NCBI GenBank assembly: GCA_021401465.1
Contig: JADDMT010000096.1
Location: 47,356-111,355 of the forward strand
Direction of reading: 5' to 3'
Source of the DNA: Teratosphaeria epicoccoides
Lineage: Eukaryota; Ascomycota; Dothideomycetes; Mycosphaerellales; Teratosphaeriaceae
Length of the DNA: 64,000 nt
The position numbers were made by a program, and so were the translations under genes. Shown in pieces: positions 1-11,380 of this stretch. How positions within the stretch are numbered: the stretch's first letter is position 1; the number at the start of each line of letters is the position of its first letter. The notes under the pieces are model-generated. The model saw nothing but the letters and a program-made list of their open reading frames with translations. It ran no database searches and was not told where the DNA came from.

Positions 1-1541
1 GCGCCTTAAGCCGCTACGCCTTCGCCCTAAAAGGACTTCATGGTAGGTAGCAGGGCTCCTAGGATCGGCTTTAAACCGAGCCGTACGATTACCCTCTAGG
101 GTATCACGTTAACCTCCGCAAGGTCATCTAACATATAGTCTACTAGCTCAAGCGAGCTATTAACTCGGACCGCACTAGATAGGCGCTAGGCAGGCCACGA
201 GTCTACACTATTAGTGACAGACAGCTTGGATACCTGCGGTAGCTATTCGGTTGTCTTAGGCTTGTCCTTCTTTTGCCTCCCTTCTAGGGAGGTTTCGGAC
301 ACCTTGCTTACCTTCTTCCTATTACTTCGTTTAGGATAGTAAGCCGCCTAGTAGTCCCTCGCTCCACAGATGTAGCAGCTACTCGGAGGCTTCTCGCTAC
401 TGTCTTTTAGCTCGGAGGGCTTGCTCCTCCAGAATGAACTACCGCGTTAGACGTAGCCCCTAGGGCGCTTGTAATAGCGGCCCTTTAGTAGGTCCTCGGG
501 GCTTAGACGCTTATTATCCTTACTGCCTGATTTTCCATTTCGCTTCAAGGTGATTTCTATACGTGTCGCAAGGGACACGAGGTCTTGCCAAGTTGTCAGA
601 AGTTTATGAAAAGTCATGATTATGTTCTGAAGATTGTCATTAAGTTTGACGAGCAAGTGCCGCATGCGTTACGTCTCGGTATAGAGTAGCATCTGTCTCT
701 CGAGCGTAGCGAGATAGGTAGCGAAGCTAGAGTTTGTTTGTCCCTTCCCCTGCTTAGCCCTCTCGTACTTAATAGACATAGTAAGGGCGCGGTTCCCTGG
801 ATCCTCGACCTAGTCGACACAGAACTAGCGAAAGTCCGCCTATGTATACGTTCTGTCGTAGACCTGCATAAGGTCATACCGCTCATGCTAATTGTTGCGA
901 GGTTCCTTATCCTCTTTGAGCTACATCACACTAAAGGCGACTCGTTCGCCCTCTGTAGAATATCCGTGTAGGTTAAGCACGAAAACTGCCTTACATGCCT
1001 GCAAGAAAGTTCGAGCCTCCTTCAAGGTGTCTCCCTTAAACGGCTTCGGGTTACGTGCGTTATGACTACCTCCTAGTTAGCCTACTATGGCCCCGAATTT
1101 AGGCACTAGGTTCGCGGGCACACGCGGAGAGTCTACGCCTCCTAGTAAGTTGTCTTTGCGGGTCCCTAGTGTGAAATCTTGCTAGATTTCTTCGTCTGCT
1201 AGTTCGTTAGTACTACTTATGGCGACGTCTTCGTCGTCCTCGCCGTTGTCGCTACTAGGAGCGGTGCGGCTCTAGCTCTAGTTTGCAAGGCAGTTTACGA
1301 CCTAATCGACAATTATGGCTACGAGGGCTAGGTTAATAGTCGGGGTTAGCTGCGGTCCCTATAAGGGGGGTCTATTGCCTAGTCCGCCGCGTAATTAGCC
1401 TCTAGCGGAACCGTCGCTTAATGTAGTGTCGCTCGTAGCGGGTACTTCTGCAGGCTAGTTACTTAGGCTAGCTTCGCCGTCGCGGGCGCTCGGGATAGCG
1501 CTTGCTGCGCGTTAGTTGCGAGTTCGTAGTGCTCTAGACAT
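1..1541 (-). pseudogene. gag-protease of R1 element A, RIP-inactivated, cut by window edge
   Basis: The gag start is the ATG whose first base is 1541, the same position as in B and E. Open fragments include 447-665 (starting MRHLLVKLND), the conserved part of gag before the zinc knuckle. The knuckle (about 335-385) reads CYIC...Y...Y, so its His and last Cys codons have become Tyr, as expected from C-to-T change. Protease-coding sequence runs off the window start. Identified by alignment with B and E. Confidence 0.85.
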
Positions 1542-1590
1542 ATCGTAGTATTCTCTGCTAGACTACAAAGCAGGGGGGAGAAAGCAGAAC

Positions 1591-1950
1591 TAATATAGAT
1601 GTATATGCTATATAATATGAAAATATCTCGTAGTGTGACAGAGTAATCCGACCTTTTAGTAGGTATAAGACAGCGCTGCTTTCTGCTTATTGCAGAGGTA
1701 GCGCTAAGGATGCTTATAACCCCTAACGCTCCTTAATTAGGGAAAGCATGTCTGAGCCTAACCCCGTAGGGGTACTGTAGGGTTAGCGACGTAGGGGCGT
1801 CCTACGTCGATAACTGATCCTACTTGGACGACATACGAGCTAACGTATGTATGAAGGACCCCCTTACTATATGTGGCAGGGTCACTACATGCTAAGGGTA
1901 GGCATTAGAACCCATGCGGTTCTAATGGCCCCCTAGTATTAACCGTATCA
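1591..1950 (-). repeat. 5' LTR of R1 element A
   Basis: 360 bp, starting TAATATAG (from TGATATAG) and ending GTATCA on the plus strand, so TGATAC...CTATATCA in element orientation. It aligns end to end with the R1 LTRs at 3573, 11381, 24637 and 32446. It contains a short hairpin CCCCGTAGGGG. Confidence 0.93.
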
Positions 1951-2453
1951 TAGGGCAGCTCTGTCAGATCTATGAACAGACCTGTTAGACCTATGTCTAT
2001 AGATCTGTAGACTAACCCTATAGATCTAGGTATCTATCCTTACATGACAGATCCTTTCTTCCCTACATACCTATAGATCTATAGACTAACCCTATAGATC
2101 TAGGTGCCTATCCTTATGTGACAGATCCTTTCTTCCTTACATGCCTACAGATCTGTAGACTAACCCTATAGACCTAGGTGTCTATCCTTACATGACAGAT
2201 CCTTTCTTCCCTACATACCTATAGATCTGTAGACTAACCCTATAGATCTAGGTGTCTATCCTCACGTGACAGATCCTTTCTTCCTTATATGCCTATAGAT
2301 CTGTAGACTAACCTTATAGATCTAGGTGTCTGTCCTCATGTGACAGATCCTTTCTTATATACATACATTATGACTTATAGTACTTGTGACTTATAGCACT
2401 TATAACAGTTGTGACTTAGGCCATAGTGCTTGTCACTTATAGCACTCATGACA
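1951..2453 (-). repeat. Inner part of C1 3' LTR (R2), with expanded tandem repeat
   Basis: Matches R2 LTRs from the GCAGCTCTGT region to the terminal CTCATGACA. The LTR ends with an inverted repeat (TGTCATAAG at one end, CTTATGACA at the other in intact copies). The outer part was separated by insertion of element A. It carries five tandem units where the 5' LTR of the same element has three. Confidence 0.88.
1990..2362. repeat. Minisatellite in R2 LTR, five units of about 74 bp
   Basis: Units start near 1997, 2071, 2145, 2220 and 2293. Each contains two AGATCT palindromes around TAGACTAACCCT, then a GACAGATCCTTTCTTCC block. Other R2 LTRs carry two (2486-2963, 14343-14812, 59069-59564) or three (17601-18093) units. 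Confidence 0.85.
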
Positions 2454-2469
2454 CTATCCCTCTCTTAGC
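2454..2469 (-). other. Polypurine tract of C1
   Basis: On the minus strand this reads as a purine-rich run (AGAGAGGGATAG) directly against the 3' LTR. The same tract in C2 is at 59565-59580. It is the expected plus-strand primer site of a Ty3/gypsy element. Confidence 0.7.
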
Positions 2470-2485
2470 CTAGCTCGTCCCTTAG

Positions 2486-2963
2486 TGTCATAAGGGTAGG
2501 TGCTAATAGCAGGAAGGGGATTAGGTGTTAGTCTCGTAGAGCTGTAAAGAATATCGATAATAGCAGTTAACCTTGTAACTAACTCTCCTCTAAGCAAGAG
2601 AGGATTAAATTAAGAATTAAGCACGAAGCTCCTAACTGCCTGTCCTGAAGCTATCCCTATATACTAGAGAGACAGAGTAGCTCTATTAGATCTGTTAACA
2701 GACCTAACAGATCTGTGTCTGTAGATCTGTAGACTAACCCTACAGATCTAAGGGTCTGTTATCCTAAAACAGATCCCTTCTCCCCTATAGGCCTATAGAT
2801 CTATAGACTAACCCTACAGATCTAGGGATCTGTCCTCACGTGACAGATCCTTTCTCCTATGACTATGCTTATAACTTATAGCACTCCTATGACTATACTA
2901 TAACTCATAGCACTTAGGACACTTATGATCCTATAACTCATAGTACTCCTAACACTCATGACA
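2486..2963 (-). repeat. Solo R2 LTR inserted in C1
   Basis: A 478-bp LTR with TGTCATAAG and CTCATGACA ends, placed 32 bp inside the internal end of C1. The uninterrupted sequence is seen in C2 just after its LTR (CTCGTCCCTAAGCTACC near 59590). Here the left flank is CTTAG and the right flank CTAAG, an imperfect target duplication. No internal sequence is present, so it is a recombined solo LTR. Confidence 0.85.
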
Positions 2964-3014
2964 CTAAGCTACCTTACTAGTACGGGGTTTCTCTTGCTAT
3001 CCCTTTGCGTAGTA

Positions 3015-3572
3015 ATGTCTTCTCTTTCTACTATACTACCTTGTGTCATTCTAGACACTAACGCCCCTTTAACGTAAAAACGCAAACGCCGCGCGAATCG
3101 AATCCATCGTCAGGGCAAGGAAAGCATGAAGTCTTATACTTAGTATTAAGAGTTAAAACTTGTTTGTTAAGTGCATATTTCCTTAGGGAAATGTTCGCAC
3201 TATTACTTTAGCAACTGTCAAAGTTGTAACGCGAAGGTAACAGAGGTCAAATAGAAGAGGTTAGGCGATTAGCGGAAAAGACTAATTGCTAATCTCGATT
3301 GTGTAAAGGCGGTCATAGCCAAGGCTTCGCAGAAGATGATAGAGGCGCATGCAAAGGAGATGCGTCTTTAGAAACAGTTAGACGCGGTTAACTATGAGGC
3401 CAAGGATAGTCGCGCTCTTAAGGAGCGTGAGATTAGGGAGGACAAGGCTAAAGAGCAGGCTCTTTAGCAGACTAGGTTCCTTCTTAAACTAGACCTCTTG
3501 GCGGGTCTTACGCTTAGTCCTATAACCTAGAGTATAATAGAAGGTTTTGCTGACGCATCGTACTAGGGTTTC
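3015..3572 (+). pseudogene. Antisense accessory ORF of C1, first part
   Basis: A plus-strand frame, opposite to gag-pol, starting ATG TCT TCT. It runs 186 codons to the insertion point of B and resumes in frame at 11746. All interruptions are TAG/TAA at likely Gln/Trp codons. It encodes an N-terminal basic patch (KRKRRANR), a Cys cluster (LVC, then KCSHYYFSNCQSC) at about residues 58-84, and a charged, Ala/Glu/Lys-rich stretch at about 115-165 that looks like a coiled coil. The better-preserved copy in C2 (59644-60276) supports the call. Function unknown. Confidence 0.72.
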
Positions 3573-3932
3573 TGATATAGATGTATGTGCTATATGATAT
3601 GAAAATATCTCGCAGTGTGACAGAGTAATCCGACCTTTTAGTAGGTACAAGACAGCGCTGCTTTCTGCTTATCGCAGAGGTAGCGCTAAGGGTGCTTATA
3701 ACCCCCGACGCTCCCTAATTAGGGAAAGCATGTCCGAGCCTAACCCTGTAGGGGTACCGTAGGGTCAGCAACGTAGGGGCGTCCTATGTCGACAACTAAT
3801 CCTACTTAGACAACATACAAGCCAACGTATGTACGAAGGACCCCCTTGCCATATGTAGCAGGGTCACTACATGCCAAGGGCGGCCATTAGAACCCATGCG
3901 GTTCAAATGGTCCCCTAGTATCAACCGTATCA
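3573..3932 (-). repeat. 3' LTR of B
   Basis: 360 bp, TGATATAG...GTATCA on the plus strand. Paired with 11381-11740 and flanked outside by GTTTC. Confidence 0.95.
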
Positions 3933-3948
3933 CTACCCCTCCTCCTAT
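3933..3948 (-). other. Polypurine tract of B
   Basis: On the minus strand an AGGAGGAGGGGTAG run abuts the 3' LTR. The same tract follows the 3' LTRs of D (20937) and E (24997). Confidence 0.75.
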
Positions 3949-4730
3949 GAGGATGTCCCTAGCCTTACTAAGTGACGTATGCGGAACATATAGGGTACGG
4001 GATATAGCACGCTCATACCGCGCAAGGGTAAATAGGTAGATAGCCTGCACAACATGTGTCATGCGTACACCTTAACACCTTCGCAGTAAGTACAGGGCAG
4101 AGGCTGCTAACTCGGGCGGGTTTTAATCTGTCACATGTTAGGCGGCTTCGTAACACCTTCGCTTTACATGCAGATCGAGATATCAGGAAACCACGAGTAC
4201 GTACTTTAGTCAATCCTTGAAATTATAGGGCGAGCATGCGCGCCGGCCTCGCCAAGTAGCTTAGCCGTCCCTATTTAGTCGTGACTGTAAAGAACGTGTC
4301 GTAGAACCTCGGGGTAGTAGGAAAGTACGCGGACGCTCTGCGCGCGCCGCTCGAAACAGCAGGAGCGCGCTCCTGGCGCGGGCCTCGCTATATTCCCATG
4401 CTAGTAGGCTAGCACGAGTGCGGTCGGCGCACATGCGTGACAGCCGCGTTATCCGTTATTGCATCATTCGGTCCCCTTGTAAGTTAACTAAAGGCAGGTA
4501 CTCTGCGCATGTAGTTCGAGTTACTAGCTTAACGGTTGCGGTAGGCAACAGGGGGGCTGTTAGAGGGTATAAAAACCTCGTCGCTCCCTAAACTTTCCTG
4601 TTCTAAGACACTAACATTAACCTCTACTCCTACTTCGCTTAGCTTGCGCCTCGCTATGTCTGCGGGTCTGTACTAGAGCTCCTTCTTCTTCAATCAATCA
4701 ATCAAGATCAATCAACCTGTCTTAGCTATA
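3949..4730 (+). promoter_or_regulatory. Promoter and 5' UTR of the B antisense gene
   Basis: About 780 bp with no gene. A TATA box (TATAAAAA, 4568-4575) precedes a pyrimidine-rich stretch and a leader with repeated TCAATCAATC just before the ATG at 4731, typical of fungal RNA polymerase II leaders. The TATA box and leader are kept in D (TATAAAA at 21592) and E (TATAAAAA at 25632). An in-frame upstream ATG lies at 4656 in B, but it is GTG in E, so I prefer 4731. Confidence 0.65.
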
Positions 4731-6227
4731 ATGGCTCATGTGCTACAGACTAAGTTCGATGCTACTCGCTCTGCCCGCGATCGTCGCTCATGTTAACGAT
4801 GCCTTGACAACCTTAGTAGCTAAGCTACACACATCTCTCCTCCACGTGTTAGTAAGGCGTCCCCTACCCGCGAGGTATGCGTGACTTGTACTAACTAAAG
4901 CGTAGCCGAGATCTGCGTTAGCGGGTTTGATGAGGGCAGTGTCTACCGCAATTATGTTAACTGTAATGGCAAGCATGAAAAATGCTAAGACCTCCCTAAA
5001 GAGGTATATGGCGAGTATAACTAGCTCTGCTATAACATCGATGACTTCTAGAGTACGCGCGACGAGGGGATTGCCGAAGGCACTCCAACTATGAATAGGC
5101 TACAGGCTAAGTACCGCGAGGCACTCGCCTACCTGCTCGGCGCCCTCTCGTGCTTCACTGCGACTGCTAACTGTTCTCACGGCAGCGTTCGCTTCGACTC
5201 TCTGCTAACAGGCGAAAATGTTTGTCTAGGTCTAATCGCAGACTTAGTCTAGAAGATCTTGAAGGTGCTAACCGTTAGGGTCGAGACCTTCGCCATAGTA
5301 CGCATATAGTGCGGGTGCCCTCTAAGTATGAATGCTGACTTTCTCCGCTAGGCTAACGTTAGCGTCGAGAAATATCCGACTAGCTGTTAGCGTCAGCAAC
5401 TCGGGGCCCTTGCCTCTATTAACGATGACTTTAAGACGCGGATGATCCGCAAGAAGGTCATCAAGCAATTCACCGCTCCCGCCGCTAAGGCCACGCCCTA
5501 GCGCCGTACCGAGAGGCAGCCTGCCTCTAAGCCGGTCCCGAGGACTAAGCCGTAAGTTACTTACTCGAATCCTGTCGCGTGCGTACAGCTAACACATTGT
5601 AGCGCCGCCGCCTACGCCGCCTCGACGCTACTGTCTAAGAAGAAGAAGAGGGCCAGGGCCGAAATTGAGGTTAGCGATAAGGAAGCCGAGCCTTCCCCGC
5701 TTGCGACCCGCACTACGTCTGTCAAGACGCTAAGGCACAAGCCTCTAGGCCAGATCTTTGAGGATAAGGAGGATGACGACGCTTAGGATACCTTCGGTCC
5801 TAACGTGATCCCTTCGCGCTGTAGTGTCACCGCACTAGTTGCGCCTAAGGGAGACACTAAGTCCGATGATGTAGTCGACACTCGTGTCAAGAAGCGCAAG
5901 ATGATCTTGAGGGCCGAGCGCGACAGCCGCAAGCGCGCTCGAGTCTCTTCGCCTTCTGATGCTAAGGATGAGGTAGTCGTCGCGACTAGGCGTAGTAAGG
6001 GTGTCGCTAGTTCTCTGGCTACTATAGGCTCTAAAGACGAGCTCCCTCGCAACCTACTAAAGAAGAAGATGCCGGCCTCTCTTCGTGGCGTTGCTACCCC
6101 TGTTACTCATAGTCGCTTCGGGGTGTTTAGTAGACCCCGTGCGGGTAGGCAGTCCCTAGTAGACCGTAACAAGAAAGACTCTCCTGCTTCGGGTTCAGTT
6201 AGGAAGCCCCTAACTAGTAGTCGCTAA
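4731..6227 (+). pseudogene. Antisense accessory gene of R1 (copy in B), Cys-rich then basic, 498 codons
   Basis: One plus-strand frame of 499 codons including the final TAA, opposite to gag-pol and ending 140 bp from the pol stop, tail to tail. Interruptions are only TAG/TAA at likely Gln/Trp codons. Residues about 15-110 are Cys-rich with repeated C-x2-C motifs; the E copy shows DCRSCRQC, VCVTC and NCVNCNSKHQKC most clearly, suggesting zinc binding. Residues about 270-420 carry Lys/Arg clusters such as SKKKKRARAE and KKRKM with acidic runs between, like nuclear localisation signals. E has the same 1497-bp length and D nearly the same (1503 bp). I do not recognise a family; DNA or RNA binding is inference. 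It is not a gag, pol or env domain. Confidence 0.75.
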
Positions 6228-6367
6228 GCATTAGCTACGAAGCTAATCCGAGCATGTCTCTTGTTCTTCTTAGGTTTATTCTAGGTGTGCCTTTAGGCAT
6301 CAATGATGTATGAGTAGGGCGTTTGCTTCTCGTTGTCGCTTCGCGCGTCATGCGCTACATACACGTG

Positions 6368-9300
6368 TTAAGAATTCTGCTCTAGAACCCTCATCTTCCT
6401 ACGAATCGACCTTCTTAAGCCCTGCTTACGCCTCCTCCGCTCTTCGAATTCACGAATAGCTTCTAGAGCGTTCTTGCAGTCTTCGGCTAGAACCTATTGT
6501 GTGTACTTAGGTAGGTATCCTTTCTACTTCACTAGATAGTACGTTGCGCCCTTACGCCGCATACTGTCCTTAATACCCTTGACTTCCTACTCTTCGTTCT
6601 CTTCTGCTACTAGCATCGGGTCCGCGGGCTCTTTGCCCTCGCGCTGTACCCATAGTTCGAGTAGAGATACGTAGAAGACGTTATGCACACGATACGACAA
6701 TAGCAACAATAGCTAGTACGCCTGCGAGCCTATCGCGTCACGTATCCGGAAGGGTCTGACGAACCTTAGCGTCATCTTCTTGCTCGGAAGTTTTAGCTTG
6801 AGATTCTTCGTCGATAGTAATACCTTCGTACTAACTGCATACTACATCGGTTTAGCATAGGTGTTATTATGTTTAATCTGGGATTCTGAGGCCTTTTTCT
6901 AGTGTTCTATTAGTACCGAATGTACCTCGCGCATACGCCGCGCTAATTCCGCAGCGGCTAGCACCCTCTCCTTAGAAGACTCGTCCTGAGGCGGTTCTAG
7001 GTGTATTTCCGGATTAAAGCCATAGAGAATCTGAAATGGCGACATGCGCATAGTAGCATGCACGCTGTTATTAACTGCAAATTCCGCCATAGGAATTACG
7101 TCAGCCTAGGCATCCTGGTTCTTAGCGTAGTAGCACCGAAGGTACTACTTAAGAGTCTAGTTTATACGTTTAGTCTGACTATTAGTCTGTGGATAGAATG
7201 CTGTACTTAGGCGGTACTTAACACGCGCCTTAAACACAAATTCTTGCTAGTATTTACTAGTAAAAACAGAACCTCGATCCGATAGGATACTTCGGGGGAC
7301 ACTAAAGCGCTATATGACTTTGTCGCGAAGTAGCCGCGCAAGCTCGCTACTTGTGCACTTTTTCGTACATAGGATGAAGATATTCATCTTCGAGTATTAG
7401 TCGACTACTACAAGGACAGTATTAACTACATTGCCTTTCTACTTTGCTAGCGGCAAATTAGTAATGAAATCTATAGTTAAGTCTTGCCATAGTCTCTCTA
7501 GTAGTAGGAGCGCCTAAGCATCGCCATAGGGGCGATAGCGCCGAGATTTGCTAATCTAGCACGTCTAGCAGGATTTGACATAGTCAGAGACATCCTGTTC
7601 TAGCGTAGGCTACTAGTATTTACGTCCGAGAAGTGCGTTCGTCTTCTCTACGCCAAAATGGCCCGCGAGTTTATTGTCATGATGAATACGGAGGAGCTGC
7701 GAACAGAGTACGTAGTTAGCGGGTACGTAGAGCCTATTATCAAAGTACCATAAGTCGCCTGACTTGGTCTAGTACTTCGGACCGCCTGCGGTGTCCTAGA
7801 GGGCTACACCCTCATTAATTAACTCCGGTTCTTGCTCTTGCAACCGCTAAATAAGTCTCGAGACTTCTTTAAAGGGTTCTTTAGACATCGCATGCTTACC
7901 GCATGTAAGCTAGTTAACTACCGCACGGATCGAGCTAGACATAGTCGCTATAACTGCCAGATAGGAGGGTTCGTTACTAGCGGAGGCCATGAGGCCCTAT
8001 TAGACCTGTAGTCGACCTACAAGAGGAGCTAACGACAGATTGCTGCCCTAAACTACAAGCTTCGTTTGTAGTGTAGGGAGAAGCTGTTAGTTACCCTCTT
8101 CCCTAGTGTCGTAGTCTAGTCGTCGCGAAGGACCGTCGGCCGGATTCGTCTTTCTAGAACGATGCTAGATAACGAAGTCAAAGCTAGTGAGGAAAGTCGC
8201 CTACCTTGCTTGCTAACTACTTAGCTACTTCACGCCCATGAAGCCGCGAAGGTTGTTATAGTCAGTAAGTACCTTAATAGGGTACGCTGCGCCTTCGAGG
8301 TAGTGTTAGTACTCCTTGAAGCTGTTAACAATAGCCAAAAGCTCTTAGTCATGAGTCTCGTAGTTAAGCTTAGCGCCTTGCATCTTCCGCGACTAGAAGG
8401 TAATCAGGTACTATCGCGTACTACCTTCGTGTAACTAGAGCTGCGATATAATTGCAGCTATTGCGAATTTTGAAGCATTAGTCTCTATCCGGATCTTCAT
8501 AGCGAGGTTAAAGTGCCAAAGTATAGGCGTAGTTTGAAAAGCTGCTTTAAGTTTAGAGAAGGCCTTGCTCTAAGCCTCCTCCTAAGGCACTTTCCCTAGC
8601 TTTTTTCCTCGAACCGCGCCCTTTGCGAGGGCTGTGAGGGGAGCCACGATCTTCGAGTAAGATCGTATGAATCTGTAGTAGAAGTTAGTGAATCCTAGGA
8701 ACACCTGCACTTCTCGGAGGGTAGTTAGCTGCGGCTACTCCGCGATTGCGGACACCCTTTAGTTATCTATGATAACTCCTTCCGTGGAGACGATGTATCC
8801 GAGAAACTTAATCCTATCTGTCAGGAATGAGCACTTCTTTAGGTTCGCGTACAGAGCGAACTTACAGAGCCGTTCGAGCACTATACTTAGATGCCGCATA
8901 TGCTCCTCCTTCGAGTCGGAATAGACTAGTATATCGTCTAAATACACTACGTAGTAGGTGTTAACGAGGCCGGCTAGGGCCCGGTTAATATACGCTTAGA
9001 ACGTCGCTAGTACGTTAGTCAAGCCAAACGGCATCACTATATACTTGAAGTGTCTGTACTACGTTCGGAATGCAGTCTTCTACTCGTCGCCCTTTCGGAT
9101 CGGTATCTAGTAGTAGGCGTCCTTCAAGTCGATAGACGAGAAGATGGCGGCGCGACTAAGGCGGTCAAGCGTCTCGCTAATAAGTAGTAGGGGGCAGCGG
9201 TTCTTCTAGGTCACTATGTTAAGGCCCCTATAGTTAACGTATAGGCGGAGCGTGTTATCCTTCTTCAGGACGAACATAACTAACGCTCTAGCCTCGCTGT

Positions 9301-11331
9301 CGCTTCGTCGGATCCACGCGTTCCTTTGCGCCTTGTAGAGGTAGTCTCGAAGTGTTTCGAGCTGCGATTCTAACATAGGGTACAGAGGTTAATGCGGAGG
9401 ATTGTAACCCTCCTTAAGGTTAATCGCATGTTCCGCGTCTAGGGCCCGGGCATAGGCCGTAGCCTCTGCGTCGAAAATATCGGCGTATTCCTCTAACTTA
9501 GGCGGAAGGGTAACGTCTTCCTTGACGTTCTGTATGCAGACCGCATACACGCATTAGACCTTCTTTATGTCCTTGTAGAAGCTATGTGCGTCATGTATCT
9601 GCACCGCAGGAACTTCGCCTATAGAGCCATAGAACTAGTTGTTAGTAGCTCTATTAACAACGACTCCCTGCTTGTAGCGCTAAGGGCGGCCGAGTAGGAG
9701 CTCCTTATCAGGAACGTCTTTAGCGTAGAAGACTTCGTTAGTCTCGCGCCTTCTCCTAAGGAGTCCGCGAGTTAGAGGCGCACGTTATACGCGCCTTAAG
9801 CCGCTACGCCTTCGCCCCGAAAAGACTTCATAGTAGGCAGTAGGGCTCCTAGGATTAGCTTCAAACTAAGCCGTACGATTACCCTCTAGGGTATCACGTT
9901 AACCTCCGCAAGGTCATCTAACATACAGTCTACTAGCTCGAGCGAGCCATTAACTCGGACCGCGCCAGATAGGCGCCGCGTAGGCCACGAGTCTACACTA
10001 TTAGTAACAGACAGCTTAGATACCCGTGGTAGCCATTCGGTTGTCTTAGGCTTGTCCTTCTTTCGCCTCCCCTCCGGGGAGGTTTCAGACACCTTGCTTA
10101 CCTTCTTCCTATCACTTCGTTTAGGACAGCGAGCCGCCTAGTAGTCCCTCGCTCTACAGATGTAGCAGCTACTCGGAGGCTTCTCGCTACCGTCTTTTGG
10201 CTTAGAGGGCTTGCTCCTCTAGAATGAACTACCGCGTTAGACGTGACCCCTAGGGCGCTTGTAATAGCGGCCCTTCGGTAGGTCCTTAGGGCTTAGACGC
10301 TTATTGTCCTTACCGCCCGATTTTCTATTTCGCTTCAAGGTGATTTCCATATGTGTCGTAAGGGACACAAGGTCTTGCCGAGTTGTCGGAAGTTCATGAA
10401 AAGTCATGATTATGTTCTGAAGATCGTCATTGAGTTTGACGAGCAAGTGCCGCATGCGTTACGTCTTAGTATAGGGTAGCATCTGTCCCTCGAGTATGGC
10501 GAGGTAGGTTGCGAAGCTAGAGGTTGTTTGTCCCTTCCCCTGCTTAGCCTTCTCGTACTTAACAGACATAGTAAGGGCGTAATTCCCTGGATCCTCGACC
10601 TAGTCGACACAGAACTAGCGAAAGTCTGCCTATGTATACGTTCTGTCGTAGACCCGTATAAGGTCATACCGCTCATGCTAATTGTTGCGAGGTTCCTTAT
10701 CCTCTTCGAGCTACATCACACTAAAGGCGACTCGTTCGCCCTCTGTGGAATATCCGCGTAGGTTAAGCATAAAAACTGCCTCACATGCCTACAAGAAAGT
10801 TCGAGCCTCCTTCAAGGTGTCTCCCTTAAACGGCTTCGGGTTGCGTACGTTACGACTACCTCCTAGTTAGCCTACTATGGCCCCGAATTTAGGCACTAAG
10901 TTCGCAGGCACACGCGGAGGGTCTGCGCCTCCTAGTAAGTTGTCTTTGCGGGTCCCTAGCGTGAAATCTCGCTAGATTTCTTCGTCTGCTAGTTCGTTAG
11001 TACTACTCATGGCGACGTCTTCGTCGTCCTCGCCGTTGTCGCTACTAGGAGCAGTGCGGCTCTGGCTCTAGTTCGCAAGGCAGTTTGCAACCTAATCGAC
11101 AATTATGGCTACGAGGGCTAGGTCGATAGTCGGGGTTAGCTGCGGTCCCTATGCGGGGGGTCTATTGCCTAGTCCGCCGCGTAATTGTCCTCTAGCAGAA
11201 CCGTCGCTCAATGTAGTATCGCTCGCAGCAGGTACTTCTGCGGGCTAGTTACTTAGGCCAGCTTCGCTATCGCGGGCGCTCGGGATGGCGCTCGCTACGC
11301 GTTAGTTGCGAGTTCGTAGTGCTCTAGACAT
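6368..11331 (-). pseudogene. gag-pol of B, RIP-inactivated
   Basis: Starts at the ATG at 11331 and ends at TAA 6368-6370. About 1655 codons, one frame in sister copy E; B has lost one base near 9751, which shifts RT onward. In order: gag with MRHLLVKLNDDLQ at 10455, a zinc knuckle (about 10130-10170, CYIC....Y....C, His changed to Tyr), protease region (LVD...AEVNVIP, near 9890), reverse transcriptase with YLDD at about 8943, RNase H (HDKELLAIV, about 8150-8500), integrase HHCC finger (about 7560-7690) and core (MAEFAVNNSVH at 7090), and a C-terminal chromodomain (YYLVK.KGYLPKYT, about 6440-6620). The chromodomain places it among chromoviruses, which target heterochromatin. Confidence 0.92.
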
Positions 11332-11360
11332 ATCGTAGTATTCTCTGCTAGACTGCAAAG

Positions 11361-11380
11361 CAGGGGAGAGAAAGCAGAAC
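11361..11380 (-). other. Candidate primer-binding site of B
   Basis: Directly inside the 5' LTR the minus strand begins GTTCTGCTTTCTC. Its TTCTGCTT is complementary to AAGCAGAA within the LTR transcript (plus-strand TTCTGCTT at 11471-11478). This would fit self-priming as in Tf1-like elements, but the match is only 8 nt. I see no clear tRNA complement. Confidence 0.35.

Larger units (their letters stand above)
1..1950 (-). mobile_element. R1 element A, Ty3/gypsy chromovirus, 5' part only
   Basis: Minus-strand LTR retrotransposon of the same family as B, D and E, cut by the window start. Visible parts are the 5' LTR (1591-1950), the leader and the gag-protease region. It sits inside the 3' LTR of R2 element C1: the bases right after its LTR (TAGGGCAGCTCTGTC) continue an R2 LTR from its middle onward, matching about 17783 in the intact C1 LTR. 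The other flank, and so the second target-site copy, is outside the window. Coding is destroyed by RIP. Confidence 0.9.

Noticed and set aside
738..971. 77-codon plus-strand ORF repeated at 10528-10761
   Set aside because: Antisense shadow of gag in elements A and B. It is lost in other copies and has no promoter, unlike the antisense gene after pol.
1990..2362. CRISPR-like array
   Set aside because: Repeat units are contiguous without unique spacers, and lie in a eukaryotic LTR.
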